Positions 16,467 to 26,544 are shown, counted from the first letter of the stretch. The stretch is 64,000 nt of DNA from Bacillus_CJ salitolerans (GCF_042680805.1 NZ_JBHUEM010000046.1:1-64000); one strand, 5' to 3'. Numbers and translations are program-made. Notes: a model not told the origin generated them from the sequence alone.

Positions 16467-16549
16467 GTCAAAAGTTATGTTGAAAATAAAGGGTTATTTG
16501 AAGCAAAGTAGAATTTGAACTTCTAAATACTTTTTTGGGGGAGGTATTA

Positions 16550-17290
16550 ATGGGGACTAATGTAATTGGACAAAAGGTGAATGTTGGAGGAACTGAGCTA
16601 TATTACGAATATATGGGTGAGTCTATTGACGATCCTACAATAGTCTTTGACTCTGGTTTTGCATGGGGACTAGAAAATTGGGAGCCAATTAGGAAAGAAG
16701 TTTCATCGTTTGCTAATATGTTTATGTACGATCGAGCCAATGTTGGTAAAAGTGAGAATTCGAATAAAGCTAAACATAGTAAACAAAACATAGTTAATCT
16801 TAGAACTTTACTTCAAAAATTAGAAATAAAACCTCCTTATATATTAGTAGGGCATTCATTTGGAGGTGTTAATGTTAGATTATATGCGAGTACATATCCA
16901 GAAGAAGTTATAGGGGTAATTCTTTTAGATTCATGTCATGAAGACCAAAACAAAAAAATGGTCCCTTTATGGAATAAAGAATTACAAGAAGATTACTACA
17001 ATGGCTTTCAATATGAAAGTTCGATTAGTGAATTTGAGGAAAGTTTAGAACAAGTAAGGGGTGTTAAAACATTAGGTAAGTTACCATTAACAGTGGTAAC
17101 TGGTGGTACACAACCACATCATACACCCGAAGCTTGGTCATATTGGATGTCTTTTCAAAAAGATTTAGCTAAATTGTCCTCTAAAAGTAAACATATTATT
17201 GTCAAGGATGCTGGACATGCTATCCATATTGACTGCCCCAGTATTGTTTCGGATTTGATTAGAGAAATGGTTGAGACAGTTATTAAGTAG
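16550..17290 (+). CDS. alpha/beta hydrolase
   Basis: ATG 16550 behind GGGGGAGG. 246 residues. The nucleophile elbow is GHSFGG (Ser 103), the oxyanion region DSGFAWG is near residue 40, and the catalytic His is in DAGHAIHID near the C-terminus. It belongs to the non-haem-peroxidase-like/esterase branch of the fold. The substrate is unknown. A standalone gene, followed by a 13-base-arm hairpin at 17327. Confidence 0.75.
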   Translation: MGTNVIGQKVNVGGTELYYEYMGESIDDPTIVFDSGFAWGLENWEPIRKEVSSFANMFMYDRANVGKSENSNKAKHSKQNIVNLRTLLQKLEIKPPYILVGHSFGGVNVRLYASTYPEEVIGVILLDSCHEDQNKKMVPLWNKELQEDYYNGFQYESSISEFEESLEQVRGVKTLGKLPLTVVTGGTQPHHTPEAWSYWMSFQKDLAKLSSKSKHIIVKDAGHAIHIDCPSIVSDLIREMVETVIK

Positions 17291-17326
17291 ATATTCAACA
17301 ATCGGGAGGGTATTGTGAAAAATAGA

Positions 17327-17358
17327 GAGTCACTGATCCGCTGGATTAGTGACTCTTA
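17327..17358 (+). terminator. hairpin after the hydrolase gene
   Basis: GAGTCACTGATCC pairs with GGATTAGTGACTC around a GCT loop. A weak T-run follows (TTATAGTT), so termination may be partial. Confidence 0.55.
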
Positions 17359-17401
17359 TAGTTGAAATGAAAAAGTTGCTTAATTGATTAAGAAAAATTT
17401 A

Positions 17402-17438
17402 AGGCTAACTCTAGGAGGAGTTGCTCCCTTTTTTGTTG
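17402..17438 (+). repeat. cassette-type intergenic element, 5' half, interrupted by an intron remnant
   Basis: AGGCTAACTCTAGGAGGAG, TTGCTCCCTTTTTTGTTG. It stops at the same TTG as copy 11 at 5682, followed by the same intron start GCGTG. Confidence 0.65.
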
Positions 17439-17912
17439 GCGTGTCCAGCAAGTCGTTAATTGCTAACAGGTTAAAGACCAGTCAGGTAAAAACCAAGTCG
17501 CCTAGTAGCTAACAGGCAACTGATGGAGTAATCCTAAGATTGAAGCCCTGTAAGGCAACTTTACAGGTTGTAACATAAAGTGAATCCTGCCGCTCGTCAA
17601 GGGCAACCTGGTAACAGGACAAAGAGAGCCTTTCAATAAGGGGCGAAGACCATGGAAGGTGTATAGAACTTAACTTGGAATAACACCTAAGAATCACTCG
17701 GGTATTGGGATCGACATGGAAAGAAATTAGTTCATATAGAAAAAAGAAAGTCTATAGGCATAAGCGATATGGTGGACTTAGAGAGGGAGTTGGAGGAGGT
17801 CATAGTATCAATGATTATCATGACAGCACAACATGACATAGGGAATTTGCTCATGTGTTTGAAGGAGGTAAGAGTGACTAAATGGTATCAAAATAGCTAG
17901 TATAGTTAGCAC
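17439..17912 (+). mobile_element. group II intron, degraded 5' fragment
   Basis: Homologous to 5683-6190 along its length: GCGTGTCCAG start, CTAACAGGCAACTG, GAAGCCCTGT, GTGTTTGAAGGAGGTAAGAG. It has several small deletions. The homology ends just after the ORF start region; the reverse transcriptase gene and the catalytic domains V and VI are absent. It cannot splice or move. Confidence 0.8.
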
Positions 17913-17934
17913 TTTTGGAAATAAGAATTCATTT

Positions 17935-18232
17935 ATCAGTAATTCCAAGTTTTTCAGCAAGTGAGGTTTTTTTATTAGATACGCAAAATGTTGATTTGTA
18001 AATCTCTTTCACATAATAAGATCAATTTCTTGAGAAGGCTTAGTCTCAAGTGGAGCAGCGAATCTTGCCCACTTCGATTGTCAAATTTACCTTCTTTATA
18101 TTCTTAAACCCATTGGTCAACCATAATTGGACGAAGCTCATATCTCTGTCCTACTAAAACAGCATTTCCTTTCTCAATTGCTTCATTAGCAACCTGTATA
18201 TTGAATTCTTTTGGATGTCTAGTCCTCTTCAT
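17935..18232 (-). pseudogene. IS3-type transposase orfA remnant
   Basis: From ATG 18232 on the minus strand: MKRTRHPKEFNIQVANEAIE, KGNAVLVGQRYELRPIMVDQ, then WV-stop-EYKEGKF, and later the EKDLQINILR type segment in other frames. This is the helix-turn-helix orfA of IS150/IS3-like elements, broken by stops and frameshifts. orfB is absent. The bases 18240-18755 contain only a hairpin at 18419. Confidence 0.6.
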
Positions 18233-18418
18233 TGATGTCAGCTCCTTTGATATTATTAGTATAAAAAATACCTAATGTGAGCTGTCAAAGTTTAATTCTG
18301 GGGCTTAATAGTTTTTTACAAGCAAACGTACAGGTCAGTGTTCAAGGTATTTATAAATTATTAATTGGAGGCGAATTAACTTTTTTGTTAAATGAATGAA
18401 AGCTACAAATATGATTAT

Positions 18419-18458
18419 AAGAATAGGCAAGCACATTAAATGCTTACCTATTCTTAAA
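18419..18458. terminator. bidirectional hairpin terminator
   Basis: AAGAATAGGCAAGCA pairs with TGCTTACCTATTCTT with one mismatch, followed by AAAAA; on the minus strand it is preceded by the matching TTTTT. It may serve the DUF3231 gene, although it is 300 bases beyond its stop. Confidence 0.55.
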
Positions 18459-18755
18459 AAGGACTATACTTTTTGAATATTCAATGCTTATCTTAAAGAT
18501 GGCATTCTAAAAAATGAGTTAAACCTAGAGTTTGTATTATTTATAAAGAATGCAACTTTAATAACCAAATTAATTAAGGTTGAAACTAAGCTGATGAGAA
18601 TATTCAAAGTATATCCCTCCCCATTATTTTTAGTGTTAAGTGATAACACTATCTCTATTGTTTATCTGATAGACAACAATTATTCCATTTAAAACTTATA
18701 AAATGATGATTCAAAAACATGATAGTATTAACTATTCTTTGTAGGAAAGTATAGT

Positions 18756-19760
18756 TTACTTCTTTATTATTTTGGATCTATCTTCCATTTGTGGAGGTTC
18801 CTCCATCCATCCGTTCTTTATCATAATTTTTATTCCTTCATTTGTGTAAAAATAAATGTCTTTAGCTATTATGGCTTGTTTCACTGTTAAATCATTTCTT
18901 AAACTGAAAATTGAGCCAAAACTCGATCCGACAATTCCGAATCCATTTAGTAAATAAATACAAAACATCATAAGTTTTTGGGAAAATGGAGCTGTAGTCG
19001 AAGTAGTAACTGTACTTCCAGAAGTAGCAGAAAACTGAACTTCGGCATCTAGTAGAATCTCTTCAAAAATTTTTATCTGTTTTTTCGCAAGTTCTTTTCC
19101 CTTTACAAAATATTGTTTAACTTCTTTGTCATCTGCACATTGTGCAAAACCAGTAATCAGTTGCTTACCAATATTATTTGTTTCAATTCCATGATGGAGA
19201 GTTCCTAATTCAATGGCGTTCAATGCCCTTTCATTACTAAAGAGTGTAAATCCATTCAAATAGCTTGTATTTTTTATAAACTCCGTTGTTTTAGGCATGG
19301 TCACTTTTGGTGGTAAGGTAAGTATCCCTCTATTCAGTAAATAAAGGGTTGATAATTTATAAATCCTATGAGTGATAGTCGTTAGTCTTTCATAAATTGA
19401 CATTATATCTTCACGGTAGGACATATTCATATTTAATGTGTACATACCCATACTAATTTCTTTTAAAATACGAATAAACATAATATCAAATCCATTGTCA
19501 TATAACTTTGGTGCTTCTAAATTTACATCTTCACTAGTAAATCCTTTAGGAATGGCTATACCTTCATTTTCAAATATACCTTTTATTTTATCAACAAAAA
19601 GGTCCAGCTCTTGCCATAAACCTCCCATAATATTTATAGCTTGTTGATCATCAGACTTTTCGATAAAATATTCTAATACTCTTAGTATTAATGTTTTTTC
19701 TTGGTAAGTAAGCCATAATGTTCCAATTTCAGATGAGCTAATAGGGTTTTTTACATTCAA
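18756..19760 (-). CDS. DUF3231 family protein
   Basis: 334 residues with two tandem DUF3231 repeats (about 1-165 and 170-330). The second is recognisable by FAQCADDKEVKQYFVKGKEL and then KIFEEILLDAEVQF, followed by the PFSQKLMMFC segment. The family is Bacillus-specific, with a predicted ferritin-like helical bundle; its function is unknown. Start 19760 is preceded by GGAGGTAGTAAGT. It is one of the few undamaged minus-strand genes in this part of the window. Confidence 0.85.
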   Translation of the reverse strand: MNVKNPISSSEIGTLWLTYQEKTLILRVLEYFIEKSDDQQAINIMGGLWQELDLFVDKIKGIFENEGIAIPKGFTSEDVNLEAPKLYDNGFDIMFIRILKEISMGMYTLNMNMSYREDIMSIYERLTTITHRIYKLSTLYLLNRGILTLPPKVTMPKTTEFIKNTSYLNGFTLFSNERALNAIELGTLHHGIETNNIGKQLITGFAQCADDKEVKQYFVKGKELAKKQIKIFEEILLDAEVQFSATSGSTVTTSTTAPFSQKLMMFCIYLLNGFGIVGSSFGSIFSLRNDLTVKQAIIAKDIYFYTNEGIKIMIKNGWMEEPPQMEDRSKIIKK

Positions 19761-19797
19761 TACTTACTACCTCCATTTAGTTTTTTTTTTATTGTTC

Positions 19798-20155
19798 CAT
19801 AAGAGAAAATTTTTATTATTGCTAATACAAATCACAATGATAATAAACTGGAAGACTATGTATTCAAACACATACAACTAGAAGGACTGAGTAAATGTTT
19901 TGCTTTAATGTTAGATAATAGAAAACAATTTGATGAAAAAACTTGGTAGTCCATAACCAGTAACGGTATATATGCACCTGAGTTAAATGAATTAGATACT
20001 TATTAATAATTTAATACTATTAGCACGGGGTATATAACTGCACAACACGAATTAAATCGATGGTATGAAATAGTTGGAAAAGAAGGTCTGTAAGATCTTA
20101 TTCGTGCAATATCTAAAGGTGAAAATTTTGAAACCTGTTATAAAACCGATTGAGA
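19798..20155 (+). pseudogene. decayed gene of unknown function
   Basis: One frame reads NTNHNDNKLEDYVFKHIQLE, LSKCFALMLDNRKQFDEKTW-stop, then, after several stops, ISTGYITAQHELNRWYEIVG and DLIRAISKGENFETCYKTD. At least five stops are in frame. Protein-like text without a start; no family is named. Confidence 0.4.
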
Positions 20156-20372
20156 ATAGAAAAGCTAATTAGTAAAATTTTAAAGTCAGATGTTATTGAA
20201 CTCAATGTTGCTTTTTTTTAAGCGAAACGTGGTCAGTAGTTAATGGTCTCATTTTTTCGGAGGAAGGACTAAAAAATTATTCCTATTGAAGTATAGGGAC
20301 AGAAAAGTACAACATGGATTGTTACTAATATTAAGTCAAATATTAATCTGATAATAATGGAGGGTGTAATAT

Positions 20373-20570
20373 ATGGGGAAAGTTCTTGGTACATTTTTAT
20401 TGCTTATGTTTATTAATGTCATTCTATTTATGGTCTTAGGAAGCTTTTTTATGAGTGATATCCAATATGAAACACCAATTTACACATTTAGCACAATAAT
20501 AATTATATTGTTAACCATACTAATATCTATACTCGTGTATATAATAAGTTTATTGAAAGAGAAGCTATAA
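20373..20570 (+). CDS. small membrane protein, 65 aa
   Basis: Strong GGAGGGTG site and ATG 20373. Two hydrophobic segments (LGTFLLLMFINVILFMVLG and FSTIIIILLTILISILVYII) span most of the protein, with a short acidic-polar loop between them. No family is recognised. The partial intergenic element CACTAACGGATGC follows 5 bases after the stop. Confidence 0.5.
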   Translation: MGKVLGTFLLLMFINVILFMVLGSFFMSDIQYETPIYTFSTIIIILLTILISILVYIISLLKEKL

Positions 20571-20572
20571 TT

Positions 20573-20606
20573 TCACTAACGGATGCTTTACTACAAAAGA
20601 ATAACC
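20573..20606 (+). repeat. cassette-type intergenic element, truncated
   Basis: CACTAACGGATGCTTTACTAC with no clear hairpin or 3' box. It is recognised by the 5' box and its position next to a stop codon. Confidence 0.35.
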
Positions 20607-20708
20607 CTAAAGATTAAAGACATTGCTAATTTCACAATGCCATTAATTCTGTGCAATATTTGGTTCATTTTTAAATCGGTAAGCTGAGGGCTAATATAAT
20701 AAATTTGT

Positions 20709-21123
20709 TTAATTATTAGTGTCCTTAAAAAACTGCCTGTAATGAAATTGAAGTCGTACAATTTCTCCATCATTATTTCGTTTAAATCTGACTACTTTAC
20801 TCTGATCTCTTATTAATAGTAGGAATGTATCTTTTCCAATACAATCAACAGGAATGTTCCCGCATGTAAGATATTCATCTTTTAGACCTACTTTCAAACA
20901 ATCTCCTCCAATTGATCTATATGTGCCTACATAATCATTTAAATCTTTCGGTCGACACTTTGTCCTATTTTTTATAGGACTATATTCAAATTCTAGATGA
21001 TTTATTATATTGATAGCTCCATTTAATATAGTCGGTGATGGAACACCAGCTAGATTGGTTAAAATTATCCCTGTTATATGTCTTTCAGGCAATTTAGTTA
21101 TTCCAATGACTGTTTTTCCTAAT
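20709..21123 (-). pseudogene. beta-lactamase-family serine hydrolase, C-terminal fragment
   Basis: The minus strand reads GKTVIGITKLPERHITGIIL then TNLAGVPSP and a lipocalin-like tail (DYVGTYRSIGGDCLKVGLKD). This is the C-terminus of a serine beta-lactamase-like hydrolase with its accessory domain. The catalytic SxxK and YxN parts are missing, so it is a truncated remnant. Confidence 0.55.
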
Positions 21124-21283
21124 TAGGAGCAACTGATGTTTAACATTTCGAAATCCAAATCCTTTTTCATAGGTTCAACAAGGGGTAACTATTTATTTTG
21201 AGGTAAAATATTCCATTATAAAGGAGGATATACCATTAATCTTGTAGAAATAAATTCTATCTAAAAAAAGAGGTGGAATACTA

Positions 21284-21715
21284 ATGATAGTTAAAGCTAC
21301 AGATAAAGATATAGAATTTATACTTACTAAGGCTACAGATGCTGCTAGTGAAGGAGTCCAACAAGAAATAAGTTCTGAGAAAGCAGAAGCTTTATTTACA
21401 AATATCTTAAAAAATGACGGCTATTATTTAGTTTACAAAAACAGTGAAGATGAAGTTGGTGGATGGATATTATTGGGTGAAAATAAAGATTACTTCACCG
21501 ATATAAAACATGGATTTATTTATGATATTTATGTATTACCATCATTTAGAGGTAAGAGCATTTCAAAAAACCTTATTATTGAAGGTATAAACTCATTGAA
21601 ATCTAAAGGATTTAATGAGATTAGGTTAAATGTATATTCCAGTAATCACGCAAAGGAAATATACAAAAAATTAGGATTTGAAGACTTACATTCAATTATG
21701 ACAATCTCGGTTTAA
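21284..21715 (+). CDS. GNAT-family N-acetyltransferase
   Basis: 143 residues, ATG 21284 behind AGAGGTGG. Motif A is YDIYVLPSFRGKSISKNLII (about residues 86-105; R-G-K-S-I-S in place of the usual RGxGxG/A), and motif B SNHAKEIYKKLGFED. A single-domain acetyltransferase with unknown substrate. A standalone gene on the + strand. Confidence 0.8.
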   Translation: MIVKATDKDIEFILTKATDAASEGVQQEISSEKAEALFTNILKNDGYYLVYKNSEDEVGGWILLGENKDYFTDIKHGFIYDIYVLPSFRGKSISKNLIIEGINSLKSKGFNEIRLNVYSSNHAKEIYKKLGFEDLHSIMTISV

Positions 21716-21825
21716 GTTGTTTATAAGAAGGTGACAAGAGTAAGTGCATAATCAAAGAGATATCCACTTTTTTTCTTAGTAATGTGTGTAACTTGCACTT
21801 AAAATAATAGGCAGGAATGTATAAG

Positions 21826-22178
21826 ATGAAAGAAGAAATGGTTACGATGTCTGTTAGATAGAGAGAAGGAAGTAACTTGCGGCAAAGTATTTTAATTTAG
21901 TCATTTTCTTATTTACCGTATTATTTATTTCTGCACGTGGTAAAAGTGTGGGAGACAATGGAGATTATCCTTTCGGGCATTATGAAGATGAAAAAATGAT
22001 AGGAACTATATGGGAAAAACGAGATAAATAGGTCCTGATATTACAGATGAAGGATACTCCTATACTGCTAAATTATCAAAAGAAACAGTCATTAAACAAA
22101 AAGATGAAACGGAAGCATCTTTCAATAAATGTATAAAAGGGGCAAAAAGTGTTAATCAATCCGCCAAGAGAGATTGAT
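21826..22178 (+). pseudogene. decayed secreted or anchored protein
   Basis: Frames read FLFTVLFISARGKSVGDNGD then YPFGHYEDEKMIGTIWEKRD-stop, and in another frame GPDITDEGYSYTAKLSKETV, KQKDETEASFNKCIKGAKSV. A hydrophobic start followed by polar sequence suggests an exported protein, now broken by a frameshift near 22030. Confidence 0.45.
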
Positions 22179-22186
22179 TTTGATGG

Positions 22187-22867
22187 TCATCCAGATGGGT
22201 TGAATCCTTTAACGATTAGCCATATAGCTAAAACCAATTGTTGAATCGCTATTGGAATGTTCAACATCATGTAAGTTGCATCCAGACCGATGAAGCGAAT
22301 CATAAACAATAAGCTTGCCGATATGGACAATGTAGATCCAATAAGACCCCAACCTGACAACCAACGTGGAATTAATTTTCTTTGGTAAAATATGCAGTTA
22401 AACAAGAGCATAGCCAAAACAAATGCCAGTGTTGTTGCCACATGGTTCACCAAGTCACGTCCTGCCTTTAACAATCCACCTAAAGTCTGGAAATACGAAA
22501 AATCCGGAGTTCCAGCTTTTGCAAATTCGTGGCTTAATATCAATAGCAACAGAAGAATGATTACACCAATTATTATGAACACACCCGCAATAATACCGAA
22601 AGCAACAGATCCAAGAGCTAAATCTTTATTATGCTTACTTAAAATCGGATACATCAAAATAGGAATACCAACATATGCAATAACCATCAACAACTGGAAA
22701 AATGCTCCTATTAGTACGTGGTTTCCATATATAATAGCCTTGAAAATGTAGTCTGCTCCATCAATAACAGGAACAACACTAAATATTCCAGTAACCATCC
22801 CGCCTATTAATAACACTCCAGTAAGTAATGCAGACCTTCTACCTGGAATTGTACTCTTTCTCAACAT
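22187..22867 (-). CDS. DUF4386 membrane protein
   Basis: 226 residues, six predicted membrane segments, start 22867 behind GGAGGATAAATATG. The family pattern is clear: RRSALLTGVLLIGGMVTGIF at the start, VLIGAFFQLLMVIAYVGIPI in the middle, and the closing AIWLIVKGFNP. DUF4386 proteins are uncharacterised inner-membrane proteins, common in Bacillus. A paralogue with the same closing WLIVKGFN is at 50418. Confidence 0.85.
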   Translation of the reverse strand: MLRKSTIPGRRSALLTGVLLIGGMVTGIFSVVPVIDGADYIFKAIIYGNHVLIGAFFQLLMVIAYVGIPILMYPILSKHNKDLALGSVAFGIIAGVFIIIGVIILLLLLILSHEFAKAGTPDFSYFQTLGGLLKAGRDLVNHVATTLAFVLAMLLFNCIFYQRKLIPRWLSGWGLIGSTLSISASLLFMIRFIGLDATYMMLNIPIAIQQLVLAIWLIVKGFNPSG

Positions 22868-22944
22868 ATTTATCCTCCCTATAATACCTACTAGTTAGAA
22901 TAATATGACAGGAAAAGGTAAGATAACACATAAACATTAGTATG

Positions 22945-23425
22945 ATTAGGCCTCTGTCAAGAAAGTGGACACTATCAAAAATATGATTTTGTCTTTAGAT
23001 GAATATGTTTCCTATTGTAAAAAAACTAACTATATCTTTATATTGTTCCACGCTTTTTCTATTGTCTAGATAAGGTCTGCAGTATATGAGAATTAAGTCA
23101 CGCCTATGTAGCTAAGTTGGCAGATGCTTAGGGGAAGTACCAATTATGAGGTCAAAAGGCATAAATAGGTTGGCAGAAAAGCTCATTGAGAACAGAAGAC
23201 AGGTTTATTAATCAGTGAGAGCAAAGCACCTTAACCGATGTTCAGGAGACACTCGAAACTGGAGTCTGGTCAATCAAGTATGGTTGAATTCAAAGGCTAT
23301 AGCTAATCAAGCTGAGGAAAACAAGTCTACTAATCTATTGAATGTAAAAGGATCGCGACAACTATCTTAACAAACAGCTAACACGCTGAGGTAGATTTGA
23401 TCAGGTAATACACACCCTCTTTTTT
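22945..23425 (+). other. unexplained non-coding block, possibly an intron RNA fragment
   Basis: No open frame of note. The text is GC-richer and structured-RNA-like: GTCACGCCTATGTAGC, GTTGGCAGATGC, AGCAAAGCACCTTAACC, GGAGACACTCGAAACTGG. It ends near CACACCCTCTTTTTTTG. It resembles domain I text of bacterial group II introns of another class, but domain V is not visible, so this is only a suggestion. Confidence 0.3.
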
Positions 23426-23528
23426 TGTAGATTCAAAATACAATGATAAATATTATGTAATCAGCGCCTGATAGTCCCATAAACATAATAGTTGATGTTT
23501 GCATAATGAGGTGTTAAGTAACAGAAAT

Positions 23529-23577
23529 GGGACGGTTCGTTACTTACTTTTGGGGAGAAGAACCGTCCTTTGTTTTT
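23529..23577 (+). terminator. hairpin with T-run
   Basis: GGACGGTTC pairs with GAACCGTCC, followed by TTTGTTTTT. The T-run faces the + strand, although the next gene on that side (23601) is convergent. Confidence 0.5.
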
Positions 23578-23600
23578 ACATAGTGAATGATACAGACTGT

Positions 23601-24161
23601 TTATGAATTTACATATAAGTTAGTTGACTCATTTTTCTTGAAATTACCTGAATAAACCGTGTACCCCATTGCTACGTAAGCCAATCCCCAAACAAAGGCA
23701 AACCAATCACTCAGAAATGGAATGCTAAGAGTGAGGACGGTTAAGATGTGGAGAATGGGAATCCAGATTGGAAATACTTTTGCTCGGATTGTAACGTAAG
23801 CAAGAAGGAGGGTTCCAATTGCCATTCCAATTCCGATTGTCATGCCTGTAATCATGGTGAAAACGTTGTCTTCTGCATAGTCTCCATAACCAAGGATTCC
23901 ATAAATATCTCCTGATATTAGGATATTTCCTAAAGTTAATAGGAAGATGGAGATTAGTCCTAATACACCTGTTTGTTTGGCTTGTGGCAAGTAAAAGGCA
24001 ATCGATGAAAAGGCCATTAAGATACTGGCAATATAGCCGCATAGAAGCTCAGGTGTACTATCAGTTCCCCAAATTAAACCTGTTGGGGTCATACTCAATC
24101 GAACTACTCCAGCAAGTATACTAATGAAAGCAAAAGCTTTTATGACTTGATTAATGTTCAT
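23601..24161 (-). CDS. multi-pass membrane protein, 186 aa
   Basis: ATG 24161 behind GGAGGAATTCAAA; the longer frame is rejected. Six hydrophobic segments, e.g. IKAFAFISILAGVVRLS, GYIASILMAFSSIAFYLP, TGVLGLISIFLLTLGNIL and MITGMTIGIGMAIGTLLLAY. The C-terminus is polar and cytoplasmic. No catalytic motif and no confident family. It is divergent to the sensor kinase at 24376, with 214 bases between, so the kinase system may control it; this is inference. Confidence 0.6.
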   Translation of the reverse strand: MNINQVIKAFAFISILAGVVRLSMTPTGLIWGTDSTPELLCGYIASILMAFSSIAFYLPQAKQTGVLGLISIFLLTLGNILISGDIYGILGYGDYAEDNVFTMITGMTIGIGMAIGTLLLAYVTIRAKVFPIWIPILHILTVLTLSIPFLSDWFAFVWGLAYVAMGYTVYSGNFKKNESTNLYVNS

Positions 24162-24375
24162 TTTGAATTCCTCCATAAATCTATTTTTGTTTTTACTCTT
24201 ATACTTTATCAACCGATATTCCCCCATTACGAGAGTAGGGTTACCTAGTGGTGTCAGGAAGTTTTGTATAGGTAATTTCGGGAAAAGTGAGAGACTCTGT
24301 ATTGGATATATACATTGATAATTTCGTGATGTTATAATTTTCCTAAGAAACCTCAGGAATAGGGAGAAATGAACA

Positions 24376-26544
24376 GTGACAGTTCCTGTAACGAATGATG
24401 TTAAACTAATAGAAAAAAAACATGCCCCATATATATTTCTTTTTAAAGCAGGTGTGCTGTTCTTCGTTGTATTTTCGTCTTTTTACTATATTCGTCATGT
24501 TCCAGAGTACTATGAAAAACTGAGGTCCTGTATTCTTGAATCTTGTGGATCCTTTGGCCCTCCTCCAACCTCTTTGGAAGGGTTGATTCATAGCGGGTTA
24601 TCGGTGGATTCCTATGCTCTATTATTAGTGTTATCAGATCTCTTTCTTACATTTTTTTTTCTGTTAACGGCTGTTATTATTCTTTGGAAAAGTAAAGGAA
24701 CCATCTTGAGTTATATTGCGATGCTTGGTATGGTGGCCTATGGAGCTACGTTTCCGTCCTTGTTGTATGTGTCAACAGAAGGAAATGTGGTCATGGAGTG
24801 GTGGACTGAGGGGATCGCTGGAGTAGGCCGCATTGCTCTATTTTTGTTTCTCATGCTGTTTCCAAATGGAAAATGGGTGCCTAAATGGGCCTATTGTGTG
24901 TTTGTCCCTTTTAGCTTGATACAGCTCATGAATGTTCTTTTCCCAGTGACGATGTTCGATTTACAAAACTGGTCAGTGCACGTAAGAATGCTCTATTATG
25001 TGACAATGATTTGTCTTATTCTCTATTTACAAGTTTACCGATACCGCCATATATCTACGTCAGAGGAGAAGCTGCAAACAAAATGGATAGTATACGGCAT
25101 GATTTTGTCGTTTTCTGGATTTATTGGAACAAGCGCTTTTTTTGTGTTCTCTCAAGCTATTGATCCAATTCTCTATGTTTTTTATAATTTCGTGCTTAAT
25201 CTATTTGTTTCCATTATTCCGCTAACCGTTTCATTTGGCATTTTACGCAAACGTCTTTGGGATATAGCCCCTCTTGTGAATCGTACTATTCTCTATGGAC
25301 TCCTATCCTTAACGGTTGTAATCCTCTATTCATTATTGGTTATCTACTTAGGTAATCTCTTTAAAACAGAAGAAAATTTTATTCTTTCATTAGTTGCTAC
25401 TTCGGTTGTTGCCGTCTTATTTACACCGATAAAAGAAAAATTACAAAAGCTAATTAACCGATTGTTGAAAGGAAAACATGATGATCCCTATTCGGTGCTA
25501 GCTGCTCTAGGAAAGCAACTGATTAAACGAATCTCTCCGGGTGAAATGCTCGAAGTCATTGTGAAGGAAGTCCGAGATGCCCTCCGGCTACCTTATGTTG
25601 GAATTTCACTAGAGATTGGGGGGGTGGATAAGCTAGCAACATCTTCTGGTTCGACCAAACATGATATGTATACGTTTCCCATTATTTATAGCGGAGAAGA
25701 ACTCGGTTTTCTTCATCTATCAAGTCGTTCCCCAGGTGAGGTATTTACATCTGAGGATTATAAGCTCATCGATGTCATGATACGGCAAACTGGTCCGATT
25801 GTTCAAAATGTAAACATGTCCCTTGGGATGAAGCTTTTAGCAGATGATTTACAAAAGTCTCGTGAAAAGCTTGTGTTAGCAAGGGAGAAAGAACGGTTAG
25901 AAATTCGTCGAAATCTTCATGATGAGTTAGCACCAAGGCTTATGTCTCTTGCATTTAACGTAGCAGCGGCTCAGCAATATGTAAAGAAAGATCCAGAAAC
26001 CGCCAATCAACTATTAGAGGAATTAAGGTCAGTAATCCGCGGGACAGTCGAAGATATTCGATCGATGGTTCATGGTTTACGTCCACCAACGCTTGATGAA
26101 TTTGGTTTAATCGGGTCGATTAAGCTACGAATTCAGGAACTTCAACAACTCTCAAATCATGGTCAAGCAGCTGTACAAATCCGTATAGAAGTACCGGATC
26201 AACTTCCATCACTGCCGGCTGCCATTGAGGTTGCCGCCTACCGAATTGTAACAGAATCACTGGTCAATGTAGTGCGACACGCTAACGCAACCCATTGTCA
26301 AGTTGCAATCAAAAATATAGACGAAAAATTGCTAGTGATTGAAGTAACCGATAATGGAATCGGAATTCCTTCTCATATAAAAGACATGGGGAATGGTATC
26401 GGTTTAAAATCGATTCGGGAAAGGGCGGCCGAGCTCAGTGGGCATTGTGTTATGGAACGAGGGAAATCGGGAGGGACAAGGATAAAGGCAACACTACCTT
26501 TTTCAATTGAGGGGGAAAACAATGAACATATTACTTGCGGATGA
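24376..26544 (+). CDS. sensor histidine kinase, NarL-type partner
   Basis: 722 residues, GTG 24376. The N-terminal half has about eight membrane segments (residues 20-330). A GAF-like linker (about 380-490) follows, then HisKA_3 with the phosphoacceptor in RRNLHDELAPRL (His 515), and a HATPase domain with N box ESLVNVVRHANATH, G1 DNGIGI and G2 GNGIGLKSIRERA. The architecture is like ComP/DesK-type kinases. It should phosphorylate the response regulator whose gene overlaps its 3' end. The signal sensed is unknown. Confidence 0.85.
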   Translation: MTVPVTNDVKLIEKKHAPYIFLFKAGVLFFVVFSSFYYIRHVPEYYEKLRSCILESCGSFGPPPTSLEGLIHSGLSVDSYALLLVLSDLFLTFFFLLTAVIILWKSKGTILSYIAMLGMVAYGATFPSLLYVSTEGNVVMEWWTEGIAGVGRIALFLFLMLFPNGKWVPKWAYCVFVPFSLIQLMNVLFPVTMFDLQNWSVHVRMLYYVTMICLILYLQVYRYRHISTSEEKLQTKWIVYGMILSFSGFIGTSAFFVFSQAIDPILYVFYNFVLNLFVSIIPLTVSFGILRKRLWDIAPLVNRTILYGLLSLTVVILYSLLVIYLGNLFKTEENFILSLVATSVVAVLFTPIKEKLQKLINRLLKGKHDDPYSVLAALGKQLIKRISPGEMLEVIVKEVRDALRLPYVGISLEIGGVDKLATSSGSTKHDMYTFPIIYSGEELGFLHLSSRSPGEVFTSEDYKLIDVMIRQTGPIVQNVNMSLGMKLLADDLQKSREKLVLAREKERLEIRRNLHDELAPRLMSLAFNVAAAQQYVKKDPETANQLLEELRSVIRGTVEDIRSMVHGLRPPTLDEFGLIGSIKLRIQELQQLSNHGQAAVQIRIEVPDQLPSLPAAIEVAAYRIVTESLVNVVRHANATHCQVAIKNIDEKLLVIEVTDNGIGIPSHIKDMGNGIGLKSIRERAAELSGHCVMERGKSGGTRIKATLPFSIEGENNEHITCG

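Noticed and set aside
24406..24591. Minus-strand open frame within the sensor kinase gene
   Set aside because: It is antisense to a well-defined membrane domain and has no start signal or family likeness.
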